Under the pieces are notes generated by a model. That model was not told where the DNA came from, searched no databases, and was given only the letters and a program-made list of their open reading frames with translations. This document shows positions 22,967 through 30,814 of a stretch of DNA of 37,191 nt, one piece after another. Both the position numbers and the translations under genes were made by a program. Source of the stretch: a virus; IMG/VR virus record IMGVR_UViG_3300037011_000065, positions 1 through 37,191 of that record. The stretch is one strand, 5' to 3'. Positions within the stretch are counted from its first letter, which is position 1; each line of letters opens with the position of its first letter.

Positions 22967-24369
22967 TGTATAATCCGAGAACAGAAGAGGCATATAGACT
23001 CCTACATGATGGAGTACTTGCAATGGCACACGCTGAACAACAAGGGCTTCGTGTGGACATGGAATATATTGAGATTCGTCGAAAACATATTGACAAGACA
23101 ATTCAAAAACTTGAAGATAAGTTTATGAGAACTAAGTTTTATAAGCATTGGTCTCATACCGTAATAGGTAAGGTTAATATCAATTCCAATACACAGTTGG
23201 CTAATTTCCTGTACCGAGTAAAAAAGATTAAGGTAGAAAAGGAAACTGTCTCAGGTCAAGGAGCGACGGATGATGAGGCATTAAGGCAAATGGGTATTCC
23301 AGAACTTGATGACCTATTAAGGATAAGAAAACTTAAAAAGGTTCGGGACACCTATTTGAAAGGGTTTGCCAGAGAACAAGTTGACGGATACCTTCATCCT
23401 TTCTTTAACCTACATTTGGTACGTACTTACAGATCCAGTTCTGACCATCCTAACTTCCAAAATATACCCAAGCGGGACGAGGAAGCAATGAATATTGTGA
23501 GAAGGTCATTGTTCCCACGTCCAGGGCATCAGTTGCTGGAGCTTGACTACTCTGGACTTGAAGTACGTATTGCTGCCTGTTATCATAAGGATAAGACAAT
23601 GTTACGTTACATAAAGGATCCTACCACAGATATGCACACAGATATGGCAGTACAAATCTTTCTCATTGATAAATTTGATAAAGATGTACCTGCTCATTAT
23701 GTTTTGAGACAGGCTGTTAAAAATGGTTTCGTATTTCCAGAGTTCTACGGGGATTATTATAAAAACTGTGCAATAAACATGGCTTGTTCATGGGGCAAGT
23801 TACCACAGGGTAAGTGGGATAAAGGAGAGGGAATAGAAATGCCTAATGGAACTCTTGCCGATCACTTTATAAGTAAAGGAATTAAATCAATAGACCATTT
23901 TATTGATCACGTACAAAAGATTGAGAAGGACTTCTGGGGTAAGAGATTTGCACAGTACGCCAAATGGAAAGAGAATTGGTATAAGGAGTATAAGAAAAAT
24001 GGTTACGTTTCATTACTTACAGGGTTTCAATGTAGTGGAGTTATGTCCAGGAATGACGTAATAAACTATCCAGTACAAGGTTCTGCTTTTCATTGTTTAT
24101 TATGGTCTTTTATTGAAATAGATAAAAGATTAGCCTCAAAGGGTATGGAAAGCAAGGTAGTAGGACAAATACATGATTCCATTTTGCTTGATATACACCC
24201 TGAGGAGTTGGAAGATGTAATTAAACTTGCGTACAAAGTAACCTGTAAGGATTTACCAAAAGCATGGGACTGGATAATTGTTCCTTTAGACGTAGAGATA
24301 GAACTTGCTCCCGTCGATAGTTCGTGGGCAGAAAAGGAAAAGTATGAATTCAAATATTTTTTTGTATAA
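22966..24369 (+). CDS. Family A DNA polymerase, polymerase domain
   Basis: A 467-residue polymerase domain. Motif A LDYSGLEVRIAA (about 193-204) carries the catalytic Asp. Motif B is RQAVKNGFVFPEFYG, one residue longer than the bacterial R...K..NFG..YG form. Motif C is GQIHDSILLD, with Ser where most Pol I enzymes have Glu. The Arg in VRTYRSSSDHPNFQNIPKRD matches the family A R-x-SS-PN-QNIP motif. The exonuclease is in the adjacent upstream gene. This is the main replicative polymerase of the phage. A promoter-like motif overlaps its 3' end. Confidence 0.93.
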   Translation: MYNPRTEEAYRLLHDGVLAMAHAEQQGLRVDMEYIEIRRKHIDKTIQKLEDKFMRTKFYKHWSHTVIGKVNINSNTQLANFLYRVKKIKVEKETVSGQGATDDEALRQMGIPELDDLLRIRKLKKVRDTYLKGFAREQVDGYLHPFFNLHLVRTYRSSSDHPNFQNIPKRDEEAMNIVRRSLFPRPGHQLLELDYSGLEVRIAACYHKDKTMLRYIKDPTTDMHTDMAVQIFLIDKFDKDVPAHYVLRQAVKNGFVFPEFYGDYYKNCAINMACSWGKLPQGKWDKGEGIEMPNGTLADHFISKGIKSIDHFIDHVQKIEKDFWGKRFAQYAKWKENWYKEYKKNGYVSLLTGFQCSGVMSRNDVINYPVQGSAFHCLLWSFIEIDKRLASKGMESKVVGQIHDSILLDIHPEELEDVIKLAYKVTCKDLPKAWDWIIVPLDVEIELAPVDSSWAEKEKYEFKYFFV

Positions 24370-24374
24370 TATGT
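24361..24374 (+). promoter_or_regulatory. TTTGTATAATATGT promoter-like motif
   Basis: TTTGTATAATATGT lies across the end of the polymerase gene, so that the TAA stop (24367-24369) is part of TATAAT, 15 bases upstream of the clamp-loader ATG. It matches the copies at 9450 and 13042 over 14 bases and is preceded by a T run rather than TGAAA. Confidence 0.5.
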
Positions 24375-24388
24375 AAAACATTTATAAA

Positions 24389-25303
24389 ATGTCACTATAT
24401 CAAAAATATAGACCTAGAACTTTGGAGAGACTCCGGGGGAATGCTGATCTTGTAAAAACCTTGAAAGGTTTACTTGAGAAGGGAAATAGCCCTCATTGTT
24501 TTTTATTCCATGGGCCCACTGGTTGTGGTAAAACAACCTTGGCAAGGATACTTGCTTATAAACTTGGTTGCTCAGGGATTGATGTCCGAGAAATTAATAC
24601 CGCAGATATGAGGGGTATTGATACGGTAAGGGACTTAATTCAAAAGAGTCAGTTTATGCCTGTTGAAAGTGCAGGTACCTTTTGGATTATAGATGAATGT
24701 CATAAGTTAACGAACGATGCACAGAATGCATTGCTCAAAATACTGGAGGACACACCTGAGCACGTTTATTTTGCTTTGTGTACCACCGATCCCCAGAAAT
24801 TGTTAACGACAATAAAAGGTAGGTGTAGTCAGTTCCAAGTTAAACCTTTGTCGGAAGATGACATGAGGGGTTTGCTCAGACACGTTGTTAAAAGAGAAGA
24901 GGATGAACTTGAAGATAATGTATATGATATAATTGTAAGGGACAGCATGGGGTTACCCAGGAATGCCTTACAGATACTTGAACAGGTTTTAAATGCACCA
25001 GTAGAGGACAGACCAACGGTTGCTGAGCATGCAGAATTTGAGTATGCCCAGGCTATTGAACTATGTAGAGCATTAATGAAAAAAGCACCTTGGAAAGTTG
25101 TAGCCTCAACTCTACGTGGGCTAAAAGAACAAGAGGCTGAGACTATTAGAAGGATTGTGCTTGGTTATTGTCAAGCTATATTATTAAGTGGTAAAGATGA
25201 GTATTTAGCTGGAGTGGTAATGGAGGAATTTATTAATCCATTCTATGACTCAGGTTTCCCACAGTTAGTTTATGCATGTTATTCAATTATAAAAACTAAA
25301 TGA
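24389..25303 (+). CDS. Clamp loader ATPase (DnaX/RFC-like)
   Basis: A 304-residue AAA+ protein. LYQKYRPRTLERLRGN at the N-terminus is the classic loader start. Walker A is GPTGCGKTT (42-50), Walker B is WIIDECHKL (about 98-106), sensor 1 is ALCTTDPQKLL, and IKGRCSQF is the SRC-like motif. It would load the sliding clamp at 20694. Only one loader subunit gene is seen, so it probably assembles as a homomer or with host subunits. It follows the promoter-like motif at 24361. Confidence 0.92.
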   Translation: MSLYQKYRPRTLERLRGNADLVKTLKGLLEKGNSPHCFLFHGPTGCGKTTLARILAYKLGCSGIDVREINTADMRGIDTVRDLIQKSQFMPVESAGTFWIIDECHKLTNDAQNALLKILEDTPEHVYFALCTTDPQKLLTTIKGRCSQFQVKPLSEDDMRGLLRHVVKREEDELEDNVYDIIVRDSMGLPRNALQILEQVLNAPVEDRPTVAEHAEFEYAQAIELCRALMKKAPWKVVASTLRGLKEQEAETIRRIVLGYCQAILLSGKDEYLAGVVMEEFINPFYDSGFPQLVYACYSIIKTK

Positions 25304-25304
25304 T

Positions 25305-25475
25305 ATGACAACGACAGATGTACAAATGAAATACAAAAGGGATACAGGTGAGAATCCAGAGTTTGGACCGGCCTGTGTTTATTCACGTGCTTATGTTGAA
25401 TGGCTACAGGAAGAATTAATAAAGGCACAAGAAGCATTGATTAAACTTAATGCTGAAAATTTCACATGCTCATGA
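25305..25475 (+). CDS. Small hypothetical protein, 56 aa
   Basis: ATG 25305, one base after the clamp-loader stop, opens a 56-residue frame ending TGA 25473-25475. The second half is a helix (YVEWLQEELIKAQEALIKLNAEN). No family is recognised. Position and helix support a real gene; it lies in otherwise empty sequence before 25518. Confidence 0.55.
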   Translation: MTTTDVQMKYKRDTGENPEFGPACVYSRAYVEWLQEELIKAQEALIKLNAENFTCS

Positions 25476-25517
25476 TTTATTAACAGGTTTACATCACTAA
25501 CATTTAACATTTCAATT

Positions 25518-25712
25518 ATGACAGTACAAAATGATGTATTAAAGTTTATTTGCACATCACAGTTGCGAATTAATGCTACGCAAGAACTTCTAGCAACCCT
25601 CTTATTAAAGGATAAAGCAATATCTGTGGAAACATATTCCACAATAGAACCCCTACTAAGAGTAAATGAAGAACAGATCAAAAAAATTATGGAAATATTA
25701 AATAAAATATGA
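25518..25712 (+). CDS. Small helical hypothetical protein
   Basis: A 64-residue helical protein (NDVLKFICTSQLRINATQELLATLLLKDK). No family is recognised. It follows a 42-base gap with no clear signal and is separated from the UvsY-like gene by one base, so it may be a small partner in recombination; this is a guess from position. Confidence 0.55.
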   Translation: MTVQNDVLKFICTSQLRINATQELLATLLLKDKAISVETYSTIEPLLRVNEEQIKKIMEILNKI

Positions 25713-25713
25713 T

Positions 25714-26205
25714 ATGGATCTTGACTACACGAGTGATATAATAATTGATGAAACTGCTCTCGATGTAGAGTGGTTAGAACAAGCCAACCTTGCAGTACGA
25801 TATGGCAGACATTGGGCTATTTGTAGGAAGAGGCTTACTGAGGCCGAGGAGAAAGTTAAAGTCATCCGGGCAGAGCTTATAGCAGAGGCAAATGCAGACC
25901 CTGTTAAATGCTGTAATAAGGAAAAGCCTAACGCGGCTGATATCGAAGCATATTACAGAATTTCCAAGAGGCATAAATTAGCGAAAGAGGAGTGGGTAAA
26001 AGCACAGTACAATCTCGACATGGCAGAAGTAGCCAAAAACGAAATCAGTTATACAAGAAAAGTAGCATTAGAAAACCTTGTACGTTTGCATGCTCAGCAA
26101 TACTTCGCAGGTCCTAAAATACCCAGAGACTTGACCAGAGAAAGAAGAGAAAACCAAAAGGAAGTTGACGCTGGCATAGCACAAAAAATGGTACGTAAAA
26201 GATGA
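25714..26205 (+). CDS. UvsY-like recombination mediator (predicted)
   Basis: A 163-residue, highly helical, charged protein starting DYTSDIIIDETALDVEWLEQ. This resembles the start of T4 UvsY (KDVFIDSTKLQYEA) and conserved phage relatives with ALENLVRLHAQQYFAGP near the C-terminus. UvsY helps load the UvsX recombinase onto SSB-covered DNA. Placement between the clamp loader and the SSB and RecA genes fits. The similarity is judged by eye and is moderate. Confidence 0.65.
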   Translation: MDLDYTSDIIIDETALDVEWLEQANLAVRYGRHWAICRKRLTEAEEKVKVIRAELIAEANADPVKCCNKEKPNAADIEAYYRISKRHKLAKEEWVKAQYNLDMAEVAKNEISYTRKVALENLVRLHAQQYFAGPKIPRDLTRERRENQKEVDAGIAQKMVRKR

Positions 26206-26209
26206 TATT

Positions 26210-26389
26210 ATGAAAGAGGTACTTATTACAGTATTATTCCTGGTCTTGCTATTGTCTGGTTCCTACCTATTTGGGAGGTACTTTGCTAAGGGATTCTTTA
26301 AGGAAATTGATTATAGATTAGGAAAAAAGTTCACTGAGTATATGAATAATAAAAACAAAGAAGAAAATGGCAACAAAGAAAAAAAGTAA
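26210..26389 (+). CDS. Small single-pass membrane protein, 59 aa
   Basis: A 59-residue protein with one strong N-terminal membrane helix (VLITVLFLVLLLSGSYLF) and a charged Lys/Glu/Asn-rich tail facing one side. It begins 4 bases after the UvsY-like gene and overlaps the SSB gene by 23 bases. No function is assigned; it could anchor or regulate, or act in lysis or superinfection control. Confidence 0.6.
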   Translation: MKEVLITVLFLVLLLSGSYLFGRYFAKGFFKEIDYRLGKKFTEYMNNKNKEENGNKEKK

Positions 26390-27536
26390 TTTCAGTTTTA
26401 AAGGACAAACGGCAAGTGATGCTCAAAGACAGCAGAAAGCCGCGTCATCCTATGGTTATCTAACCCTACCTAAGGGATTAAGTGTTTTCGCACCAGAACC
26501 AGGGGGCAAGGTTAAATTTGAAATCGTTCCCTATACTGTTACTGACCCTCATCATCCTGACAGGAATGAGGAAAACGGAACTGCAGTCAAAGGAAATCCC
26601 TGGTACAAGCGTCCTTTTAAACTCCACAGAAATGTAGGTAGTTCAAATGACGTTACTATCTGTCCTACTTCAATAGGTAAGAAATGCCCAATCTGTGAAT
26701 ACAGAACAAAGAAGATCAGAGCCCAGGCAGAGAAAGAGGAAACAGATGCTCTAAAGGCTTCATTCAGAAATCTTTACCTTGTTATACCAAAGGATCATAA
26801 GAAATTTGAGGAAGAGGTTCACTTGTTTGACATCAGCCAATACAACTTCCAGGCATTGTTAAATGAGGAATTGCAGGAAAACCCAGCAAACGAAAACTTC
26901 CCCAGTCTTGATGAGGGTAAAACATTAAGGGTAAGATTTGAATCAAAAACAATTGGAGGTAGTCAACCTTTTGCCCAGGCATCCCGTATTGACTTTGATG
27001 AGAGGGACGAGCAATATGAGTGGAGTATGTTGGACGATAATCCATCCTTAGATGACCTGTTAACTATACCCACGTATGATGAGTTGCATGCCAAGTTCTT
27101 CGAAGTCGATGATGAGGAGAAGGGTGGGAAAATAAAGAAGGTAAAGGACGATGATGATGAAGACGAGGACGAAGACGAGGACGATGAACCTAAGAAGAGT
27201 GTTCGTAGGAAACCTGTAAAAAAGGCTCCCGCAAAGGAAGAGGATGATGACGATGAGGATGATGACGATGATGACGATGATGAGGACGAACCACCAGCCC
27301 GTAAAAAGAAAACTTTACCAGCAAAGAAAAAGCCAGCAAAGGACGATGATGATGATGATGAGGATGATGAGGACGAGGATGATGAGCCTGTAAAAAAGAA
27401 ACCAAAGGGTAAAACAAAGGAAGGTGAATGTCCGTCAGGTTACAAGTTTGGTATTGATACCGAAAGGTATGAAGAATGTGCCGACTGTGAAGTCTGGGAT
27501 GAATGCTTAGAAGCAAAACGTAAAAGAAGGAAGTGA
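26367..27536 (+). CDS. Single-stranded DNA-binding protein, gp32-like
   Basis: A 389-residue protein. The core has TICPTSIGKKCPICEYRTKK (about 97-116), a Cys-rich zinc segment like that of T4 gp32, and FRNLYLVIPKDHKKFEEEVHLFDI. Residues 245-345 are long Asp/Glu runs broken by Lys/Pro blocks, far longer than the gp32 acidic tail. The C-terminus adds CPSGYKFGIDTERYEECADCEVWDEC, a second Cys cluster also seen in related phage SSBs. It would coat ssDNA and recruit the replisome. It lies between UvsY-like and RecA genes. Confidence 0.85.
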   Translation: MATKKKSNFSFKGQTASDAQRQQKAASSYGYLTLPKGLSVFAPEPGGKVKFEIVPYTVTDPHHPDRNEENGTAVKGNPWYKRPFKLHRNVGSSNDVTICPTSIGKKCPICEYRTKKIRAQAEKEETDALKASFRNLYLVIPKDHKKFEEEVHLFDISQYNFQALLNEELQENPANENFPSLDEGKTLRVRFESKTIGGSQPFAQASRIDFDERDEQYEWSMLDDNPSLDDLLTIPTYDELHAKFFEVDDEEKGGKIKKVKDDDDEDEDEDEDDEPKKSVRRKPVKKAPAKEEDDDDEDDDDDDDDEDEPPARKKKTLPAKKKPAKDDDDDDEDDEDEDDEPVKKKPKGKTKEGECPSGYKFGIDTERYEECADCEVWDECLEAKRKRRK

Positions 27537-27874
27537 TGGGAAAACTAAAATTAAGTGGTAAGGAAGAAACAAAACTTCTGGGGGTGCATTTGCCCCCAGA
27601 TATTTTTAATTATGTCTCCTTATATACCTTGGCAAAAGGTATTACCAAATCCAAACTATTTAAAGGATTTATTGATGTATGGATGGAAGAGGAGAAGGAG
27701 ACAGAGGCCTCTTTATTGGATGAACTTGTAGAACGCATCCAAACAGAATGGAGAAAGGAGAAGAAAACTCATCCCAGAGCAAACTTTGCAGTATGGTTGG
27801 ATGAGATTAAGAAGGAACTATCAAAAGGGCTTACTCCAAAACAAGTTAAACATATCTTAGCTAATTTTGAATAA
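27536..27874 (+). CDS. Ribbon-helix-helix-like small protein
   Basis: A 112-residue protein. LLGVHLPPDIFNYVSLYTLAKGITKSKLFKGFIDVWMEEE (about 15-54) has a strand followed by two helices, like a ribbon-helix-helix DNA-binding domain, and the C-terminal half is a charged helix. ATG 27536 overlaps the SSB stop (TGATG); a GTG at 27533 is less likely. Its TAA overlaps the RecA ATG (TAATG). It could regulate this operon or act with the recombinase. Confidence 0.6.
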   Translation: MGKLKLSGKEETKLLGVHLPPDIFNYVSLYTLAKGITKSKLFKGFIDVWMEEEKETEASLLDELVERIQTEWRKEKKTHPRANFAVWLDEIKKELSKGLTPKQVKHILANFE

Positions 27875-28941
27875 TGGAAAGAACGAAGAAACCAGCCACT
27901 GCGTTAAGTGAGCAAATGAAAAAGAAAGTCAATGGACCAGTTAGAACAAAGTTCAAAGAGTACAAAGGAAAGTTCCTTGGAAGAGGATATAATATCAGCA
28001 CAGGATCCACGTTGCTCGATTTGGCAATATCGGGAGGTAGAATACGTGGTGGAGGGTTGCCTGCCGGTATTCTCGTTGAAATATTTGGTCCAAGTGGTTC
28101 CGGTAAAACGGTATTACTATCTGAAATTGCGGGCAATGTTCAAGCACAAGGTGGACAAGTTATGTTTCATGATCCGGAGGCTCGCTTAAATCAGCAATTT
28201 GCCCAGATATTTGGATTGGAATTAAAGGAAGGGGATTATACCAGACCTGATACTGTACCTGAGGTATTTGAAGCCGTTCGTGGTTGGAAACCTAAAGGGA
28301 AAGAAGGAGCCGTCCATGGTATAATGGCAGACAGTCTTGCCGCCTTATCAACCGATATGGAAATGGATCCAAAGAAAGGGGATAAGATGGGGATGCGTAG
28401 ACCTAAAGAGTTCAGCGAGCAAACAAGGATTACCTGCCGAGAGTTAGCCAAAAAGGATTACCTTATGGTTTGTAGTAATCAAGTACGTGTGAATGTTGAT
28501 GCAGGAGACTGGGGAGAGAAGTATACCACACCTGGAGGGTTAGCAATTGGTTTCTATGCAAGTGTTAGGTTAATGACCAAGGTAAAGAAGAGAATTGTAA
28601 AGGAAGAAAAGTTCCGAGGCAAGGATATCAGCAGAATAATTGGAGTAGAAATAGAAGTATATGTCTATAAAAACTCAGTATGGAAACCTTTTAGATCCGC
28701 ACCTGTTACCATTATCTTTGACTATGGTATTGACGATATAAGGCAAAATTTACAATTTCTCAAAAACTTTTCCAAACAAAAAATATATACCATTGCTGGA
28801 GAAAATCTTAAAGCAAGTATGGCAGAGTCAATAGCAATGATTGAGGACAAAGGTCTGGAGGAAGCCTTAAAACAGGAAGTTATACTTCTATGGAATAAAA
28901 TTGAAATACAATTTGATAGTCATCGTAAACCTAAACATTAA
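27874..28941 (+). CDS. RecA/UvsX-family recombinase
   Basis: A 355-residue RecA-fold ATPase. ISTGSTLLDLAISGG leads to Walker A FGPSGSGKT (71-79), FHDPEARLNQQFA follows as the strand with the catalytic acid, IMADSLAAL is Walker B, and MVCSNQVRVNVD is the QV..N-type sensor with TPGG near the loop. The length matches RecA and T4 UvsX. It would drive strand exchange with UvsY-like and SSB partners encoded just upstream. Its first residues MERTK match those of two other genes. Confidence 0.93.
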   Translation: MERTKKPATALSEQMKKKVNGPVRTKFKEYKGKFLGRGYNISTGSTLLDLAISGGRIRGGGLPAGILVEIFGPSGSGKTVLLSEIAGNVQAQGGQVMFHDPEARLNQQFAQIFGLELKEGDYTRPDTVPEVFEAVRGWKPKGKEGAVHGIMADSLAALSTDMEMDPKKGDKMGMRRPKEFSEQTRITCRELAKKDYLMVCSNQVRVNVDAGDWGEKYTTPGGLAIGFYASVRLMTKVKKRIVKEEKFRGKDISRIIGVEIEVYVYKNSVWKPFRSAPVTIIFDYGIDDIRQNLQFLKNFSKQKIYTIAGENLKASMAESIAMIEDKGLEEALKQEVILLWNKIEIQFDSHRKPKH

Positions 28942-28944
28942 GAT

Positions 28945-29577
28945 ATGAACGACAAATATATGGAGTTAATGCACATACCGTACAAAGAAGCGTATCTTGC
29001 TTATAAAATATGGGATTCTCAAGAGGTACCTTATGCAGAAAGACAACCCCTTCTTATGCACCTTAGTTCACACCAACCTGTACTTATTCATATGCTAAAC
29101 ACCATGACAAAAGGTCCAGTACTGGAGGTTGGGGTGGGTAATCATAGTACCCCTATTATGCATTTAATTTGTGCAAACCAAAATAGAAAACTGTTAAGTG
29201 TAGAAACAGATGAGAGATGGTATTTATCATACAGACAGTTAAAATCAAAGTGGCATGATGTTGATCATGTAACAGAAGAGAAATTAATCAATGGTGATTA
29301 TCCTTTCTTTAAAAATAAGTTTGCTCTCGCCTTTATAGATGGTACTCGACTCTCCCGACAACCAATGATTGAACGTCTTGCTAATAAAGTTGATTACCTT
29401 ATAGTACATGATACGGAAGAGATTGTAGCAAAAAGAAAGTATGATGAGACCTCATATAATTATGACTTCTCTATGTTCAAGAATGTCTTCCACTTTAAAT
29501 GTATGTATCCTTGTACATCAGTTCTCACAAATTTGAATAGTATTAATTTGCAAGTATATGAATTTTTTAATCGTTAA
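28945..29577 (+). CDS. Methyltransferase-like protein
   Basis: A 210-residue protein with a Rossmann-type motif GPVLEVGVGNHSTPIMHL (about 56-73), LLSVETDERWY as the acidic second strand, and ALAFIDGTRLSRQ at the motif IV position. It fits class I SAM-dependent methyltransferases, but no nucleic-acid target motif is visible. It stands between RecA and RuvC, which may reflect a role on DNA or just gene order. Confidence 0.7.
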   Translation: MNDKYMELMHIPYKEAYLAYKIWDSQEVPYAERQPLLMHLSSHQPVLIHMLNTMTKGPVLEVGVGNHSTPIMHLICANQNRKLLSVETDERWYLSYRQLKSKWHDVDHVTEEKLINGDYPFFKNKFALAFIDGTRLSRQPMIERLANKVDYLIVHDTEEIVAKRKYDETSYNYDFSMFKNVFHFKCMYPCTSVLTNLNSINLQVYEFFNR

Positions 29578-29581
29578 AGCT

Positions 29582-29734
29582 ATGGGAAATTTATCAGGAA
29601 AAGCATTTTCAAGGGATGAATACATCTTTAAAAAGAAACATCCCATCAGATGGTGGTTCGTTAATAAACTAAGATCACTTGAAAGAAAATTTACAGGTGA
29701 TAAAAATCTCTACATTAGAAAAGATATAAAATGA
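29582..29734 (+). CDS. Small basic hypothetical protein, 50 aa
   Basis: A 50-residue, very basic protein (KKKHPIRWWFVNKLRSLERKF). ATG 29582 follows the upstream stop by 4 bases and its TGA overlaps the RuvC start as ATGA. No family is recognised. Coupling on both sides supports it; nucleic-acid binding is possible from charge. Confidence 0.6.
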   Translation: MGNLSGKAFSRDEYIFKKKHPIRWWFVNKLRSLERKFTGDKNLYIRKDIK

Positions 29735-30282
29735 TGGAAAGGACAAAACCAAGTGGTCGGGAGTTAATCATACTTACCAATGACCCAAGTATCACAGCCT
29801 GGGGCTTTGCTGTAATAAATAGCAAAAGTGAAATACTGGAAATGGGATGTATCAAAACGGCCCCTGAGCAAAAGAAACGCAGGATCAGAAAGTCTGATGA
29901 TACCACACGTAGGATTAGTGAGATTAACCAACGACTTATTGGCGTTATTAATGATTACCATGTCAATTATATGTTATCGGAATTGCCCCACGGTAGTCAA
30001 AATGCGTCTGCCGCAGTAATGATAGGAATCACAACAGGTATTGGTCAAACACTATCCGACACCCTTGAAATCCCAATCGAATGGTACTCAGAAAGTGATG
30101 CTAAGAAGGCTGTACTGCACAAGATGTCAGCAACAAAGACAGAAATGCTAAAGGCAATAGACAAGCTCTATACCGTACTTTGGACAAAAACCAAGTACAT
30201 TGATGAAGCAGTGGCAGATGCAATAGCCATACATTATGTAGCAAAACTTAATTCACCTACCCTCAAATTTATGAAAAGATGA
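29731..30282 (+). CDS. RuvC-like Holliday junction resolvase
   Basis: A 183-residue RNase H-fold nuclease. ILTNDPSITAWGFAVI carries the first catalytic Asp (D18), SELPHGSQNASAA the Glu (about E84), and IDEAVADAIAIHY the paired Asp residues (about 158 and 163). These four acidic residues match the RuvC active site, including the DA.A.A ending. It would cut four-way junctions made by RecA during replication and packaging. ATG 29731 or 29734 are both possible; 29734 gives the shared MERTK start. Confidence 0.85.
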   Translation: MMERTKPSGRELIILTNDPSITAWGFAVINSKSEILEMGCIKTAPEQKKRRIRKSDDTTRRISEINQRLIGVINDYHVNYMLSELPHGSQNASAAVMIGITTGIGQTLSDTLEIPIEWYSESDAKKAVLHKMSATKTEMLKAIDKLYTVLWTKTKYIDEAVADAIAIHYVAKLNSPTLKFMKR

Positions 30283-30599
30283 AGATTCAGACTAAAAGAA
30301 GGATAATTCGATGGGTGAAGAGATTATTACAATATACTGAACACAGTGATCCAAAACATAATTTCATTGTAATTGAAAAACACAGAATACAACGTGTGAG
30401 AAGTGAGCACACATTATCGGTAAGAGACAGGGCAATGGTTTCCGAAGAGCAAATCAAGTTTGGATTAAATATAAATATTATCAAATTACTTGAGCATCAG
30501 AAGTTTATTAAATATACGGAATATAAAGTAAAGAATGACCCAGTGATAAGAGTAAGAGCAGAACTTAATATTATTACTCAAGATGAAAACAGAGGATAA
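30279..30599 (+). CDS. Hypothetical basic protein
   Basis: A 106-residue basic protein (MKIQTKRRIIRWVKRLL start) with a beta-rich C-terminal half. No family is recognised. It overlaps RuvC by ATGA and the following gene by 17 bases, so it belongs to the recombination operon. Confidence 0.6.
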   Translation: MKIQTKRRIIRWVKRLLQYTEHSDPKHNFIVIEKHRIQRVRSEHTLSVRDRAMVSEEQIKFGLNINIIKLLEHQKFIKYTEYKVKNDPVIRVRAELNIITQDENRG

Positions 30600-30813
30600 A
30601 AAAAAATTTTCCGCAGAGTTATTTAAACTCTTAAATGAAGTTGGTAAGACAACTAACCCTATATCACAGTTATCTATGTTTTTTACCAGAATACCTGAGT
30701 TAATAGAAAAGGTATATGAGCAAGGTGTAAAAGATGGTAAAGAGATAGGATTTAAAGAAGGCTTCCAATTTGGTAGGAAACATTATAATTTAAGACTACT
30801 CAGAGATAACTGA
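30583..30813 (+). CDS. Small hypothetical protein
   Basis: A 76-residue protein, helical at first (KKKFSAELFKLLNEVG), then with a glycine-containing repeat-like segment (VYEQGVKDGKEIGFKEGFQFGRKHY) typical of FliH/YscL-like coiled helices. Function unknown. Its TGA lies one base before the SbcC N-half ATG. Confidence 0.6.
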   Translation: MKTEDKKKFSAELFKLLNEVGKTTNPISQLSMFFTRIPELIEKVYEQGVKDGKEIGFKEGFQFGRKHYNLRLLRDN

Positions 30814-30814
30814 T

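Noticed and set aside
22960-22970. Possible frameshift splitting one polymerase gene
   Set aside because: The split is a clean TAATG at the exonuclease/polymerase boundary, and free-standing polymerase domains are common in phages.
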